Below, one piece after another: positions 44,782 through 54,321 of a stretch of DNA of 64,000 nucleotides. Source of the stretch: Blastopirellula sediminis (GTDB taxonomy: Bacteria; Planctomycetota; Planctomycetia; Pirellulales; Pirellulaceae); the NCBI RefSeq assembly GCF_020966755.1, contig NZ_JAJKFT010000010.1, positions 1,514,720 through 1,578,719 on the forward strand, read 5' to 3'. The position numbers and the translations under genes were made by a program. Below the pieces are notes generated by a model. It saw nothing but the letters and a program-made list of their open reading frames with translations, was not told where the DNA came from and searched no databases. Every line of letters starts with the position of its first letter. Position 1 is the first letter of the stretch.

Positions 44782-45714
44782 TTACTTCTTCGCCGCCTTC
44801 AAGCCGAGCAAGCGGCAGACGTAGATCGGCGAGAGGCCATCTTCCCGCGCCGGGGACGAGAGGGACTCGTCGGTGACGCGAGCGAAGTGGGGCTTCTCGG
44901 CCGGCGGCTGGAGAGTCTTCTCCGCCGGGTTCGCCAGTTCCGTGGTCGCGGCGTAGCGGGGCGCGATCTTGCTGACCGGCGTGACGGCCGGCATCGTGAC
45001 GGCCGGAGCCGGAGTGGCGGCGTAACGGGAGGTTGCGACCGGCTGCGACGGCGCCGGTTCGGCTTCGACCGGATTCGTTTCGGCGGGAGTCGCTCCATTT
45101 TCGGGCGTGGTGTGAGCCGGGATGATTTCCGTAGCCGGGCTATTGGTCGCGACCGCCTGAGCGACTTCGGGTTGGGGAGTTCGCTGCGGTTGCGGAGCGA
45201 TATTGCTGATCAACTGAACCCGCGATTGGTGCGGTTCGGCTTCAGCCGGAGCCGGGCCCATTACCATGGTCGGACGACGCCAATCGATCGGCGCGGCGGT
45301 CCTTTCGCTCGGCGGGTTGGTGATCGCGGCGACGGTCTGCGGAATCGCTTCCTGCTCGACCGGCGGAAGTCGTCGCAGGCCGGGAACCGGCGGCAACTCG
45401 GACGCGGCCGAAGCGGCGGCGGTTGTTTCGATCGGCGGAGCGGGCGTCGCCGTGGGCTCCGCCGCAGGGGCAGCGGTTTCCGTTGGCGCCGCAGCAGCTG
45501 GTAGTACAGCTGCCGCTGGAGCGGTGGTTTGCGGCAGAGCGGGCTTCGCCTCGGGCGCCGCCGCAACCGGTGGGGCCGACGATGGGGTCGACCAGCGTGA
45601 CTGGGCGTTGGCGGTGGCCGTCATCAGCGACAGCGGTAAGACGATGGTGCAACCGTAGGCGCAAACCGAAGCGATGAAACGCCGCGCTCGGTCGTTCGTT
45701 CGCGTCCTATTCAT
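44782..45714 (-). CDS. Exported Pro/Ala-rich low-complexity protein
   Basis: A 310-aa protein with a basic N-terminus, a hydrophobic signal segment (CTIVLPLSLMTATANA, cleavage near residue 37) and then a body that is largely Ala, Pro, Thr and Glu with no clear domain. A short conserved-looking end reads PIYVCRLLGLKAAKK. GGGGA lies six to seven bases before ATG 45714. Pro/Ala-rich composition makes it likely disordered, as in wall-spanning or linker proteins. No homologous family recognised; the coding call rests on the signal peptide, start and codon pattern. Confidence 0.65.
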   Translation of the reverse strand: MNRTRTNDRARRFIASVCAYGCTIVLPLSLMTATANAQSRWSTPSSAPPVAAAPEAKPALPQTTAPAAAVLPAAAAPTETAAPAAEPTATPAPPIETTAAASAASELPPVPGLRRLPPVEQEAIPQTVAAITNPPSERTAAPIDWRRPTMVMGPAPAEAEPHQSRVQLISNIAPQPQRTPQPEVAQAVATNSPATEIIPAHTTPENGATPAETNPVEAEPAPSQPVATSRYAATPAPAVTMPAVTPVSKIAPRYAATTELANPAEKTLQPPAEKPHFARVTDESLSSPAREDGLSPIYVCRLLGLKAAKK

Positions 45715-45986
45715 AACAAATCCCCCCCAAACAGATGTGCGGCCTGACTTTAGGCGCGCGACTACTCGGATTTCTTCTTGATCGGGCGAGGACCGGAGCG
45801 AGTTGAATGATTATGCGGTTTTTATGCGACAGGCACACTTTAGGGTGTGTGCGGCTAGCGGAGCCAGCAGAGCGGGCGCCGGCATCGGCGTCGGGTTCCC
45901 GCGGCCGGAAGCAGGTTTCCCTCTCGCTACGCCCCCCTATTTTCCGTTACTATAGTTAGGTTTGGGACCAAGGATGGGAGCCCGGT

Positions 45987-46220
45987 ATGTCAAAGTGGGA
46001 AATGATCTTGTATGCGGTTGCGGCCTATACGGCCGTAATGACGCTGGTTCGCTTTATGCGGCAGCGACGCAATGCATTGACCGCCCAGTTGCGAAAAGCC
46101 TTTGACGAAGAACACGAGCGTGCCGCGGAAGCGATGAAAAAGCAGAAGCGCCGCGAAGAAGAGGCGAAACGTCAGACCGCGTTCGAGCAACTGCTTGAGA
46201 AAACGCGCGACGCCGCCTAA
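45987..46220 (+). CDS. Small membrane-anchored coiled-coil protein
   Basis: A 77-aa protein with an N-terminal membrane helix (MILYAVAAYTAVMTLVRFM, about residues 6-24), then a highly charged helix (RKAFDEEHERAAEAMKKQKRREEEAKRQ) that would form a cytoplasmic coiled coil. AGGATGGGAG lies about six to eight bases upstream of the ATG. miaB begins 66 bases downstream on the same strand and may be in the same transcript. No known family; size recalls divisome- or YajC-like small membrane proteins only superficially. Confidence 0.65.
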   Translation: MSKWEMILYAVAAYTAVMTLVRFMRQRRNALTAQLRKAFDEEHERAAEAMKKQKRREEEAKRQTAFEQLLEKTRDAA

Positions 46221-46286
46221 CCGCCGACTGTTCCAATTTTCGCCGCCTTCGCCCGGCGCTAGACCCGCTTCCTTACGATTTGATCC

Positions 46287-47714
46287 ATGCCCAAACGTCT
46301 TTATATCGATACCGTCGGCTGTCAGATGAATATGCTTGATAGCGAGCTGGTAGTCGCCAGTTTGCGTCAGCAAGGGTACGAACTGACGACCAAGCCGGAA
46401 GAAGCCGACACGCTGCTCTTCAACACGTGCAGCGTGCGCGAACAGGCCGAGAACAAGACGTACAGCCACTTGGGCGTCCTTCGCGATCTGAAGGCGAGCC
46501 ATCCCGAGAAGATCATCGGCGTGATGGGCTGCATGGCGCAGAACCACCAAAAGAAGATCTTCCAGCGAGCGCCGTACGTCGACCTGGTCGTTGGACCGGG
46601 GCAACTGCATCAGATTCCGAGTTTGATCGAAAAGGTCGCCGCCGGCGAAGGACGTCAGATCGAAGTCAGCTTGGGTCGCAAAGATGGTTCGCGAGCCGAG
46701 ATCGCTCGCAGCCACGAGAGCTTCGATCCGCTCCGCGATCCCGAGATGCGGCCGACGCCGTTTCAGGCTTACGTTCGCATTCAAATCGGCTGCGACAAGT
46801 TTTGCACCTACTGCATTGTGCCGAGCGTCCGTGGTCCGGAGCAAGGTCGTAGCCCTGAAGATATCCTCGCCGAAACGCGTCACTTGGCCGAGCAGGGAAC
46901 CGTTGAGATCACGCTGGTCGGCCAAACGGTCAACAGCTACCGCGGGCTCGACGCCGCTGGGAAGATGTGGAACCTGGCCGACTTGCTGGCGGCGATTCAC
47001 GAGATCGACGGCATTCGTCGGATCAAGTTCGTCACCAACTATCCGAAGGATATGACCGACGAACTGCTGACCGCCGTGCGTGAGCTGGAGAAGGTTTCGC
47101 CGTACCTGCACGTGCCGGTCCAAAGCGGTTCAAACGAAGTGCTGAAGCGGATGAAGCGCGGCTACACCGTCGAGCAGTACCGCGAGATGATGCAGCGCAT
47201 TCGTGAGGGAGTTCCGGGCGCCGCGGTCAGCAGCGACTTTATCGTCGGCTTCTGCGGCGAGACCGAAGAAGACTTCCAGATGACGGTCGACCTGGTCGAA
47301 GAATGCCGCTTCAAGAACAGCTTCATCTTCAAGTACAGCGAGCGGGAAGGAACTCGCGGCGCCGAGCTCTTCTTGGACGACGTGCCGCAAAAGGTGAAGC
47401 AGGAGCGGAACAACACGCTGTTGGAGATCCAAAACCGGATCAGCCTGGAAGACAATCAAAAACAGATCGGCAACACGGTCGAAGTGCTCGTCGAAGGGAT
47501 CAGCAAGACGGCGGCTCGCAAAGAAGACGCTGAAGATTCGCCGATCGTCCAGCTCACTGGCCGCACTCACTGCGACCGAATCGTCGTCTTCGACGGCAAC
47601 CGCCGCCAGATCGGCCAGATCTTGCCGGTTGCGATCTATGACTCCGCCGCCCACACGCTATTTGGCGAAGTGATTACGCAAGAGTGCGGGTCGGAAGTCT
47701 ACATGCTGGGTTAA
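46287..47714 (+). CDS. miaB: tRNA-2-methylthio-N6-dimethylallyladenosine synthase
   Basis: A 475-aa radical SAM methylthiotransferase that adds the 2-methylthio group to i6A37 of tRNAs reading U-starting codons. The UPF0004 domain (about 1-125) has the auxiliary cluster cysteines C12, C48 and C82. The radical SAM cluster is C169-x3-C173-x2-C176 (CDKFCTYC). A TRAM domain (about 395-470) ends the protein. Three iron-sulphur positions, order and length all match MiaB rather than RimO or MtaB (VPSVRGPEQGRSPEDIL, SDFIVGFCGETEEDF). Cytoplasmic, complete. A palindromic repeat follows 54 bases after the stop. Confidence 0.95.
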   Translation: MPKRLYIDTVGCQMNMLDSELVVASLRQQGYELTTKPEEADTLLFNTCSVREQAENKTYSHLGVLRDLKASHPEKIIGVMGCMAQNHQKKIFQRAPYVDLVVGPGQLHQIPSLIEKVAAGEGRQIEVSLGRKDGSRAEIARSHESFDPLRDPEMRPTPFQAYVRIQIGCDKFCTYCIVPSVRGPEQGRSPEDILAETRHLAEQGTVEITLVGQTVNSYRGLDAAGKMWNLADLLAAIHEIDGIRRIKFVTNYPKDMTDELLTAVRELEKVSPYLHVPVQSGSNEVLKRMKRGYTVEQYREMMQRIREGVPGAAVSSDFIVGFCGETEEDFQMTVDLVEECRFKNSFIFKYSEREGTRGAELFLDDVPQKVKQERNNTLLEIQNRISLEDNQKQIGNTVEVLVEGISKTAARKEDAEDSPIVQLTGRTHCDRIVVFDGNRRQIGQILPVAIYDSAAHTLFGEVITQECGSEVYMLG

Positions 47715-47767
47715 GCGTTCGGTCCGCTATGCGGACCAAGAAGCGGCCGGCGGTTCGAATGGAGCCG

Positions 47768-47907
47768 ATACTAGCCCGAGGCGCAAGCCGAGGGAATCGA
47801 CTCCGGCGCACCTAGAAATGCCGCTCGCGGCTATGCGGCCGGGAGCAATTGGTTTTCTTTTCGACGCACCGCAGCACTTTCCCTCGGCTTGCGCCTCGGG
47901 CTAGTAT
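47768..47907. repeat. REP-like palindromic element, copy 3
   Basis: Perfect 29-bp arms (47768-47796 and 47879-47907, core CTAGCCCGAGGCGCAAGCCG) around an 82-base unique interior. Lies between miaB and the convergent sigma factor gene (ends at 47944). Confidence 0.88.
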
Positions 47908-47943
47908 TGTGCGGGTCGCGATGTCTGGTCCGCATCACGTGCC

Positions 47944-49491
47944 CTACGAAATGCCGCCGGTGGCGCGGTGGATGTGCGATTCCATCAGATCATCAAGCTT
48001 GCGGATCAGATGCGGCTGTCGCAGTTTACGCAGTGCACCCGCTTCGATCTGGCGGATTCGTTCGCGGGTGACCGAGAAGGCCTGGCTTACTTCTTCTAGC
48101 GTCTGCACGCGGCCGTCATACAGTCCAAAACGTCGACGGACGATTTCCTGTTCGCGGCCGGTCAGTTCATCCAGCAATCGGTTGATCGCTTGCGGTAGAC
48201 GATGTTGTTCGTCTCCCAGCGGTTGCGATTCAGCGGCTTGCAGGATTTCGCCGATCGTATCGTCGTCGTTCGACGCGGCGTCAAGCGACATGACGGTTCG
48301 CCCTAGCCGATCGGCGGCGATGACATCCCGTTCCGAGAGATCGGCATGCTTCGCGGTCAGTTCGACCGGAGGTTCGCTGCTGTGCTCTTGTGAGAGCTTC
48401 GCTTTGGCGATGTTGATCTTTTGGATGCGATCCTGCATACGCGCCGGTAGGCGAATGGTACGAGCCTGATCGGCGATCCCCTTCATGATCGACTGGCGAA
48501 CCCACCAGGTCGCGTAGGTGGCGAACTTGTAGCCGAGCGAGGGATCGAACTTTTCGACCGCTCGCATCAAGCCAAGATTCCCCTCTTGGATCAGATCGAG
48601 ATAGCTGAGGCCTCGTCCGCGGAACGACTTGGCGATTGAGACGACCAGACGCAAGTTGGCCGAGGTAATCGTACGTTGAGCGCGGCCGAGCGACTCTTGG
48701 GCCTGCACGATGCGGGGATACTGCCAGACCAGCGTTTCGGGAAACTCTTGATACTTCTCAACCCAGACTTCGGCGCCGACGCCGGCACGGGGAAGTTGGA
48801 AGCGGGTCTGGTCGTTCAGTTCCGGACGCTGATTGCATAGCTCACTGTTCAGCTTGCGGATCCGCGTCACGATTTCGGGGATAAACTTGATTCGCAGGCC
48901 GAGGCCCTCGATCAAGATCGCGGTTTGGTGACGTCGTCGCAGAAGTCGTTCGACCGCCTGATTGCGGCGTTCTGGAGTTTCCGGCGAGAGCAGGACCGTC
49001 AGGTCGTACTCGTTCCGCTGTTTCGCTTCGCGCAGCGCAGCCAGCGCCTGCTGCAGTTTCAACATTTCGCGTTGTTTGAGCGCGGCCGAAGTGACGGTCA
49101 CCTCGAAGGTGCGATCGAGTCGACGCGAACCGTCGAGCGTTTCGACCAGCAGCTTTTCGACCTGTTTGACCGCGACGCCGCAGCCGAACAAGCGGCGCTG
49201 AAATCGTCGCCGCGCGTTGATGACGCGATCGGCGGCCAGGCGTTCCTCTTCGACCGACATCAACGGAGAACGGGACATCTCGTTGAGATAGCGACGTAGT
49301 GCGTCGTCGTCCCAGGTATCGTCGGCTCTTGACGAATCTTCCGCGGCAGGCGTCTCGTCATCCTCTTCCGCGCACCAGTCCGTCATCGGCTGGGCGTCGT
49401 CCGTCAAGCCGTCAACCGATCGTCCGACGATCCAATCCAGATCGCCGGAGTCGTGAGGCTCAGCGTTTCGGGATGCCTGCAACATTCGCAC
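47944..49491 (-). CDS. RpoD-family RNA polymerase sigma factor
   Basis: A 515-aa sigma-70 factor. An acidic N-terminus (about 30-60) precedes region 1.2 (about 62-97; [20 protein letters not shown]). A long non-conserved insert (about 100-275) is followed by region 2 ([35 protein letters not shown] and the -10 contact ATWWVRQSI), region 3 ([16 protein letters not shown]) and region 4 ([13 protein letters not shown], then [20 protein letters not shown] for the -35 contact). It lacks a typical region 1.1, so it is a group 2-type relative of RpoD rather than clearly the housekeeping factor (inference). The transmembrane EF-hand anti-sigma-like gene starts upstream and ends 88 bases before it on the same strand. 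Confidence 0.92.
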   Translation of the reverse strand: MRMLQASRNAEPHDSGDLDWIVGRSVDGLTDDAQPMTDWCAEEDDETPAAEDSSRADDTWDDDALRRYLNEMSRSPLMSVEEERLAADRVINARRRFQRRLFGCGVAVKQVEKLLVETLDGSRRLDRTFEVTVTSAALKQREMLKLQQALAALREAKQRNEYDLTVLLSPETPERRNQAVERLLRRRHQTAILIEGLGLRIKFIPEIVTRIRKLNSELCNQRPELNDQTRFQLPRAGVGAEVWVEKYQEFPETLVWQYPRIVQAQESLGRAQRTITSANLRLVVSIAKSFRGRGLSYLDLIQEGNLGLMRAVEKFDPSLGYKFATYATWWVRQSIMKGIADQARTIRLPARMQDRIQKINIAKAKLSQEHSSEPPVELTAKHADLSERDVIAADRLGRTVMSLDAASNDDDTIGEILQAAESQPLGDEQHRLPQAINRLLDELTGREQEIVRRRFGLYDGRVQTLEEVSQAFSVTRERIRQIEAGALRKLRQPHLIRKLDDLMESHIHRATGGIS

Positions 49492-49579
49492 TCGCTCCTT
49501 CTAGCGTCGCAGCGCCGCCCAAGCTGGCTGGCGGACCAGCGCTGCGATTGTTTCGGGGGCGGCAGGATGAAATCGCGGC

Positions 49580-51004
49580 TTAGAGTCCGAGCGCGATCGA
49601 TTCCAGGTGCAGGTAAAGCTCATGCAGCGACAAGGTTTTGCGACCTTGTGCGGCGGCGGCAACTTCGGGCGACTCCAGGGCTTTGGTCAGTTCACGACCA
49701 GAAAGGACGCCGTCTCCGCTTCGATCCGACGAAGCGAACACGCGTTGGGCCTGGGCCAGAATTTGCGAATCGTAAAGCTTGCCTTCAATCAGTTGGAACT
49801 CACGCTGTAGCGCCTGAGCGCTAAACTCCGCCTCCACGAAATTCACCACGCCGTCGTGGTTTTGATCCCATAAGCGAATCTTTCGCGTGAATTCTTGGTC
49901 CGAACCGCCGGCCAGGCGAACGTTCTTCGTCACCTCTTCGTCGGTCCATACGCCATCATGATTGTCGTCAATTCGGAAGAAAATGCGAGCCGCTTGTCGT
50001 CCCGCTTCGGTCTCGTGGAAACGAGCCTCCGCTAGAGAACTAGCCAGTTCGCCGCTTTCGAGCTGATTGTCGTCATCCAAATCGAGTTTGGAAATGAGGT
50101 CACCCAGCTTTTCGCCGCCGGACCGCAAAGCTTCGGGCAACTTTCGTAAACCCGCAATGACTTCCGCGTCCGAAACTTCTTTCTCTGAAGCGAGCAGAGA
50201 AAGCAATTGTCTCCGATTTTCCGCCGACAAATCGGCCGGTTTCTCAAAACGAGCGAACGCCGAATCCAACTTCCCCGATAGGTCAGGGATCGAACGGGCG
50301 AGGGAGCCGGTTCCGATCGGAGCCGGTTCCATCTTTTCGGTCGCTTCGCCGCCATCGGGGACGTTCGACGTGATCTTTATACGCAGTCCGTTCGGTTTAC
50401 GGTCAGGCTTTGTACGAGAATTATCCAGATTTTCGGGATTCCCGGTCGGATTGCCGGTTCCCATTAGCTCGGTGAAGCTGGGAGCTCGTTCGGTCGTCGC
50501 CGTTTCTGGCGTGTTCTCGCTGGGAACGACTTCGGTCGGCGCCGGCTTCACTTCGGGCGACTTGTCCTGCGGCTCGACGTTGGCGACATCGTTGTTGTTG
50601 ACGTCTCGTTCGCCGCCCAGGAAAGCGGGAATGGCTAGTAGTGCGGCGACAACCGCAGCAGCGGCGGCGCCAACTCCGATCCATTGCCACGACCGATCGG
50701 CGGTGCGGCGATGACGATCCGACATGCGAGTCGCCGGAGCGGGGCGAAGATCAACTTCGGTCTCCGTCGCAGCGCCAGCGGCGCTACGGCGAGTGATTTC
50801 GGCAAAGATGTCCGCCGTCAGATCACGGCCAACAGTCGCCTTCGGCAGGTTGCGAACAGCATCGCGAGCCGCCGCCAGGCTTTGCAAACGCTTCCGAAGA
50901 GCTGGAGTTTCGGCCAGCGCGGTTTCGACGCGCTCCACCTCGTCACAGCCGAGTTGGCCGTCGAGATAAGCCGATAGCAGTTCTTCAGGGATCCCGGCGT
51001 TCAT
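49580..51004 (-). CDS. Transmembrane anti-sigma-like protein with four EF-hands
   Basis: A 474-aa protein. N-terminal cytoplasmic module (about 1-75) resembles an anti-sigma factor zinc-binding domain (LLSAYLDGQLGCDEVERVETALAETPALRKRL), but the usual H-x3-C-x2-C ligands are missing (only C20). One membrane helix (about 108-129) is followed by a Pro/Thr-rich linker and an extracytoplasmic C-terminus with four EF-hand loops at about 308-319, 346-357, 380-391 and 427-438 (DxDxDG type, for example DNHDGVWTDEE and DRSGDGVLSGRE). The sigma factor gene lies 88 bases downstream. Calcium sensing across the membrane to release sigma is an attractive inference; the domains themselves are visible. Confidence 0.82.
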   Translation of the reverse strand: MNAGIPEELLSAYLDGQLGCDEVERVETALAETPALRKRLQSLAAARDAVRNLPKATVGRDLTADIFAEITRRSAAGAATETEVDLRPAPATRMSDRHRRTADRSWQWIGVGAAAAAVVAALLAIPAFLGGERDVNNNDVANVEPQDKSPEVKPAPTEVVPSENTPETATTERAPSFTELMGTGNPTGNPENLDNSRTKPDRKPNGLRIKITSNVPDGGEATEKMEPAPIGTGSLARSIPDLSGKLDSAFARFEKPADLSAENRRQLLSLLASEKEVSDAEVIAGLRKLPEALRSGGEKLGDLISKLDLDDDNQLESGELASSLAEARFHETEAGRQAARIFFRIDDNHDGVWTDEEVTKNVRLAGGSDQEFTRKIRLWDQNHDGVVNFVEAEFSAQALQREFQLIEGKLYDSQILAQAQRVFASSDRSGDGVLSGRELTKALESPEVAAAAQGRKTLSLHELYLHLESIALGL

Positions 51005-51367
51005 GGTTTCCGCTTGAGTGCAAAGTTTTCGTCGCCAGCAAAGTTACCGCGCACAACTCGCTGGCCCCAGGCGACATTGGTCCCGCGATTCGGTATTTGA
51101 GACGGGACCTGTCACGCAAAAGTTCCTTCCGACCGGAACGAAGATTTGCCGGGGGTGAGTTCGTGGAAGTAAGTGTAACTCAAATAAGGGTTTAACGCAG
51201 GATGCGGGTTTCATCTTTTTTTCAAAACGAAGTGCTGGCGCCAATCGTCTCCTTTATCGAAATAGTCCCCCTAAATCGCGCAAAGAAGGTGTTTAGGACC
51301 CTCCGTCGTGGTAGAGTGGGGGGGAAACGTGAGCTTCGTTGGACCCCTTGCTCATTAAATTCCCATC
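51005..51367. other. Intergenic region between divergent genes
   Basis: About 363 bases that should contain the promoters of the EF-hand anti-sigma-like gene (minus) and the secretin-N protein (plus). A T-run (CTTTTTTTC, 51210-51220) is seen but no stem of note before it. No small RNA or regulatory hairpin recognised. Confidence 0.45.
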
Positions 51368-54319
51368 ATGCTTCAGCCTGCGCTCCTCCCAATTATTAGG
51401 CATTTAGCGGCCTTCGCGGCTCTTTTTTGCGCCTATTCCGCCTTTGCTCAAGATGTGAAGGTCGAAGCGGTGCAAGCGACGCCCGGCGGTGCGGTCGAGG
51501 TACGTTCGTCCCGTTCCGGTCCCGGCGGCAAACCGCCCGAAGACGCCAAGCCGGTCGATGGCGAGAAGCCGGCCGAGACCAAATCGGAAGAAGCGAAGCC
51601 CGACGACAAGAAGCCGATGGAGGAAAAGCCGGCCGATACGACGCCGAAGCCGGGCGAACCGATCAAACGCCCCGATGATCCGCCGGAGAAGGCCGATCCC
51701 AAGGAACTGGAAGTTCGTCCCGATTTGAAAGGGAAGGTGGAGTTCAGCTTTCGCGGCCAATCGTGGAAAGCGGTCCTCGACTGGTTGGCCGAAATCTCTG
51801 GGACCAGTCTCGATTGGCAAGAGCTTCCCGGCGACTATCTGAATCTCACCACGCAGCGACCCTACACCGTCGATGAAGTGCGTGATCTGCTGAACGAGCG
51901 TTTGATCATGCGCGGCTATACGATCTTGCGTCAGCAGGATGGCCTGGTCGTGGCGAAGCTGGAGAAGCTCGATCCGGCGATGGTGCCGCGCGTTCATCCC
52001 GAAGATCTTCGCTATCGCGATCCGCACGAGTTCGTCAAAGTCTCCTTCCCGCTCAGTTGGCTGATGGCCGATTCGGCGGTCGAAGAGTTGAAGCCGATGC
52101 TGAGTCAGCCGTATGGCAAGATGACGGCCCTCTCCACGTCGAACCGCTTGGAGACGCTTGATGTGGTGTCGAATCTGCTCGACATCTACCACGTGCTGCA
52201 AGAAGAGCAGTCAGGCGCCGTGCAGTCGACCAACATGCTGCAGTTCCCGCTCCGGTTTACACGTGCCGCTGACGTCAAAGCGCAGGTCGAATTGCTGCTG
52301 GGCATGGCGAAAGCGTCGGGACCCTCGATGCCGATGGGACGCGACCAGCAGCAGATGATGCAACAGATGCAGCAGCAAATGCAGCAGCAGATGCAACAAA
52401 TGCAGCAGCAGCAACAAGGGCAGGGAGGGAAAAAGCCTCGCGGCGGCGGAGACGAAGAACTGCAACTGATCGTCAACCCGCGCAATAACAGCTTGATCGC
52501 ATATGGGCCGCCGAATCGGATCGTTCTGGTGTCGCAGGCGGTGCGGATGCTCGACGTTCCCAAGGATGGCCAGTTCGCGGCGTCCGAGGGTTTTGACGAT
52601 ATGGAGATCTACCGGCTCGATCAGCTTGATCCGAAGGCGGTGATCAAAGTGCTGGAAGAGACCGGCGGGCTCGACCCGGCGACGGTCCTCTACGCCGACG
52701 AAAAGAACAAAGCGGTCGTGGCGATCGCCGGACCGCAGGATCAGCAACAAGTCAAAAAGCTGATCGAGAAGCTTGATGGATCGGGGCGGCAATTCAAGGT
52801 CGTTCCGCTTCGCCGTTTGAAGGCTGATTATGTCGCCGGCACGATCCGCTTCATGATGGGCAAAGAAGAGAAGAAGGAAGATAACCGCCGCAGCAGCTAT
52901 TCCTATTACGGCTACGGATATGGGGGTCGTAATCAGGAAGAAGACAAAGATGACGACATGTTCCGCGTCGACGCTGACGTGATCAGCAATCGCTTGCTGT
53001 TGTGGGCGAACGATATTGAACTGCAGGAAGTAAACAAGCTGCTGGTGCAGCTCGGCGAGATTCCGCAGGAAGGGATGCCGGGAGATCTGGTCCGTCGCGT
53101 TGATGTCGGCGACGCCGAATCGGCCCGCGAGTTGATGGAGCGGGTCAAGAAACTGTGGCCCGGCGCCGGAACCAATCCGTTGCAGATCGATCTGCCGGCG
53201 AAAGAGGAGCCGGCGAAGGAAGCCGAAACCGAACCGACGACCGGCACGGAAGACAAAGCGACGAGTTTATCGCCCGGCAAGTTCCATTTTGCCCAAGAGC
53301 GAATGACGGTCGCGGCGACAGAACCGGCCGAAGAGAAAGCGGAAGTCGTCGCGGAGGAGTCGACTCCGGTGGCGGTCGCAAAGCCGCCGATTCAGATCGG
53401 GCTCGACTCGCAAGGCAAGTTGATGATCAGCTCGGCCGACGCCGACGCGTTGAATCGAATCGAGGACCTGGTTCGTGAACTCGCGCCGCCGCCGAAGGAT
53501 TGGCACGTCTTTACGCTTAAGTACGCCTCGGCGTCTTGGGTGACGCTCAACTTGGAGGAGTTCTTCGAGCAGAAGGATGAGGATAATTCCGACGATTCGT
53601 TCCGTCGTTGGTGGTGGGGCATTCCTGAAGAATCGAAGCAAGCCGATCCGCTTCGATTGTCGAACCGTCGCCCGCTGAAGTTCATCTACGACATCGACAC
53701 CAACACGATCGTCGTGCAGGGCGCCGATAATGATCAGCTGAAGACGATCGCTGATCTGATTGAGCTGTACGACAAGCAAGAGCCGGTCACGTCGCAAACG
53801 GCCCGGATCAACTCGCTCTACCAGGTTCGCTACTCGAGGGCGTCGGTCATTGCCGATGCGGTGAAGGACGTTTTCCGCGATTTGCTGTCGTCCAATGACA
53901 AGGCGCTGCAACAGAATCAACCGGGTGGCGAACAGCGACAAGGCTCGAGCCGCAGCGGCCGCTCATCGTTCTTTGGGGACGATAGCAACCCAGCGGCTCC
54001 GACGCGAGTCTCCTTCCAAGGGAAACTTTCGATCGGGATCGATAACGTCTCTAACACGCTCCTCATCTCGACCGAAGGGGAGAGCCTGATGACGCTGGTG
54101 ACCGACATGATCAAGCGAGTCGACGAGTTGGCCAAGCCGGTCGCGACGACGAAAGTGATCACGCTCAACGGAGCCGGCAACCCGCAGAAGATTCGGGACG
54201 CGTTAGAAAAGTTGCTGAAGGAGCAGAAAGATAACCAGCAACCGAATCAACGCAACCCGCAGAATGGCCAGCCGCAGATTCAGCCAGGCCAAGAGGGAGC
54301 GGTGCAGGTCGCGGAATAA
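51368..54319 (+). CDS. Secretin N-domain repeat protein without a pore domain
   Basis: A 983-aa exported protein. Signal peptide to about residue 27 (AAFAALFCAYSAFA-QD), then a Lys/Pro/Asp-rich linker (about 35-120). An N0/STN-like module starts near 122 (KVEFSFRGQSWKAVLDWLAE), and at least five further secretin N-type alpha/beta modules follow, each ending in an IxxLL-type helix (for example NRLETLDVVSNLLDI, NTIVVQGADNDQLKTIADLIEL, NTLLISTEGESLMTLVTDMIK). Gln/Met-rich tract at about 327-350. The C-terminus ends in a Gln/Asn/Pro tail; the secretin barrel domain (Pfam Secretin, GspD C-terminus) is not recognised. Possibly a periplasmic component of type II or type IV pilus machinery. A palindromic repeat starts three bases after the stop. 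Confidence 0.82.
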   Translation: MLQPALLPIIRHLAAFAALFCAYSAFAQDVKVEAVQATPGGAVEVRSSRSGPGGKPPEDAKPVDGEKPAETKSEEAKPDDKKPMEEKPADTTPKPGEPIKRPDDPPEKADPKELEVRPDLKGKVEFSFRGQSWKAVLDWLAEISGTSLDWQELPGDYLNLTTQRPYTVDEVRDLLNERLIMRGYTILRQQDGLVVAKLEKLDPAMVPRVHPEDLRYRDPHEFVKVSFPLSWLMADSAVEELKPMLSQPYGKMTALSTSNRLETLDVVSNLLDIYHVLQEEQSGAVQSTNMLQFPLRFTRAADVKAQVELLLGMAKASGPSMPMGRDQQQMMQQMQQQMQQQMQQMQQQQQGQGGKKPRGGGDEELQLIVNPRNNSLIAYGPPNRIVLVSQAVRMLDVPKDGQFAASEGFDDMEIYRLDQLDPKAVIKVLEETGGLDPATVLYADEKNKAVVAIAGPQDQQQVKKLIEKLDGSGRQFKVVPLRRLKADYVAGTIRFMMGKEEKKEDNRRSSYSYYGYGYGGRNQEEDKDDDMFRVDADVISNRLLLWANDIELQEVNKLLVQLGEIPQEGMPGDLVRRVDVGDAESARELMERVKKLWPGAGTNPLQIDLPAKEEPAKEAETEPTTGTEDKATSLSPGKFHFAQERMTVAATEPAEEKAEVVAEESTPVAVAKPPIQIGLDSQGKLMISSADADALNRIEDLVRELAPPPKDWHVFTLKYASASWVTLNLEEFFEQKDEDNSDDSFRRWWWGIPEESKQADPLRLSNRRPLKFIYDIDTNTIVVQGADNDQLKTIADLIELYDKQEPVTSQTARINSLYQVRYSRASVIADAVKDVFRDLLSSNDKALQQNQPGGEQRQGSSRSGRSSFFGDDSNPAAPTRVSFQGKLSIGIDNVSNTLLISTEGESLMTLVTDMIKRVDELAKPVATTKVITLNGAGNPQKIRDALEKLLKEQKDNQQPNQRNPQNGQPQIQPGQEGAVQVAE

Positions 54320-54321
54320 AA

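Noticed and set aside
47735-47770. CGGTTCGAATGGAGCC resembles a tRNA T-arm
   Set aside because: No acceptor, D or anticodon arm can be folded around it, so not a tRNA.
52346-52420. Dense triplet repeat that might suggest a CRISPR-like or microsatellite array
   Set aside because: It is in frame inside a coding gene and encodes a Gln/Met tract; no regular spacer structure.
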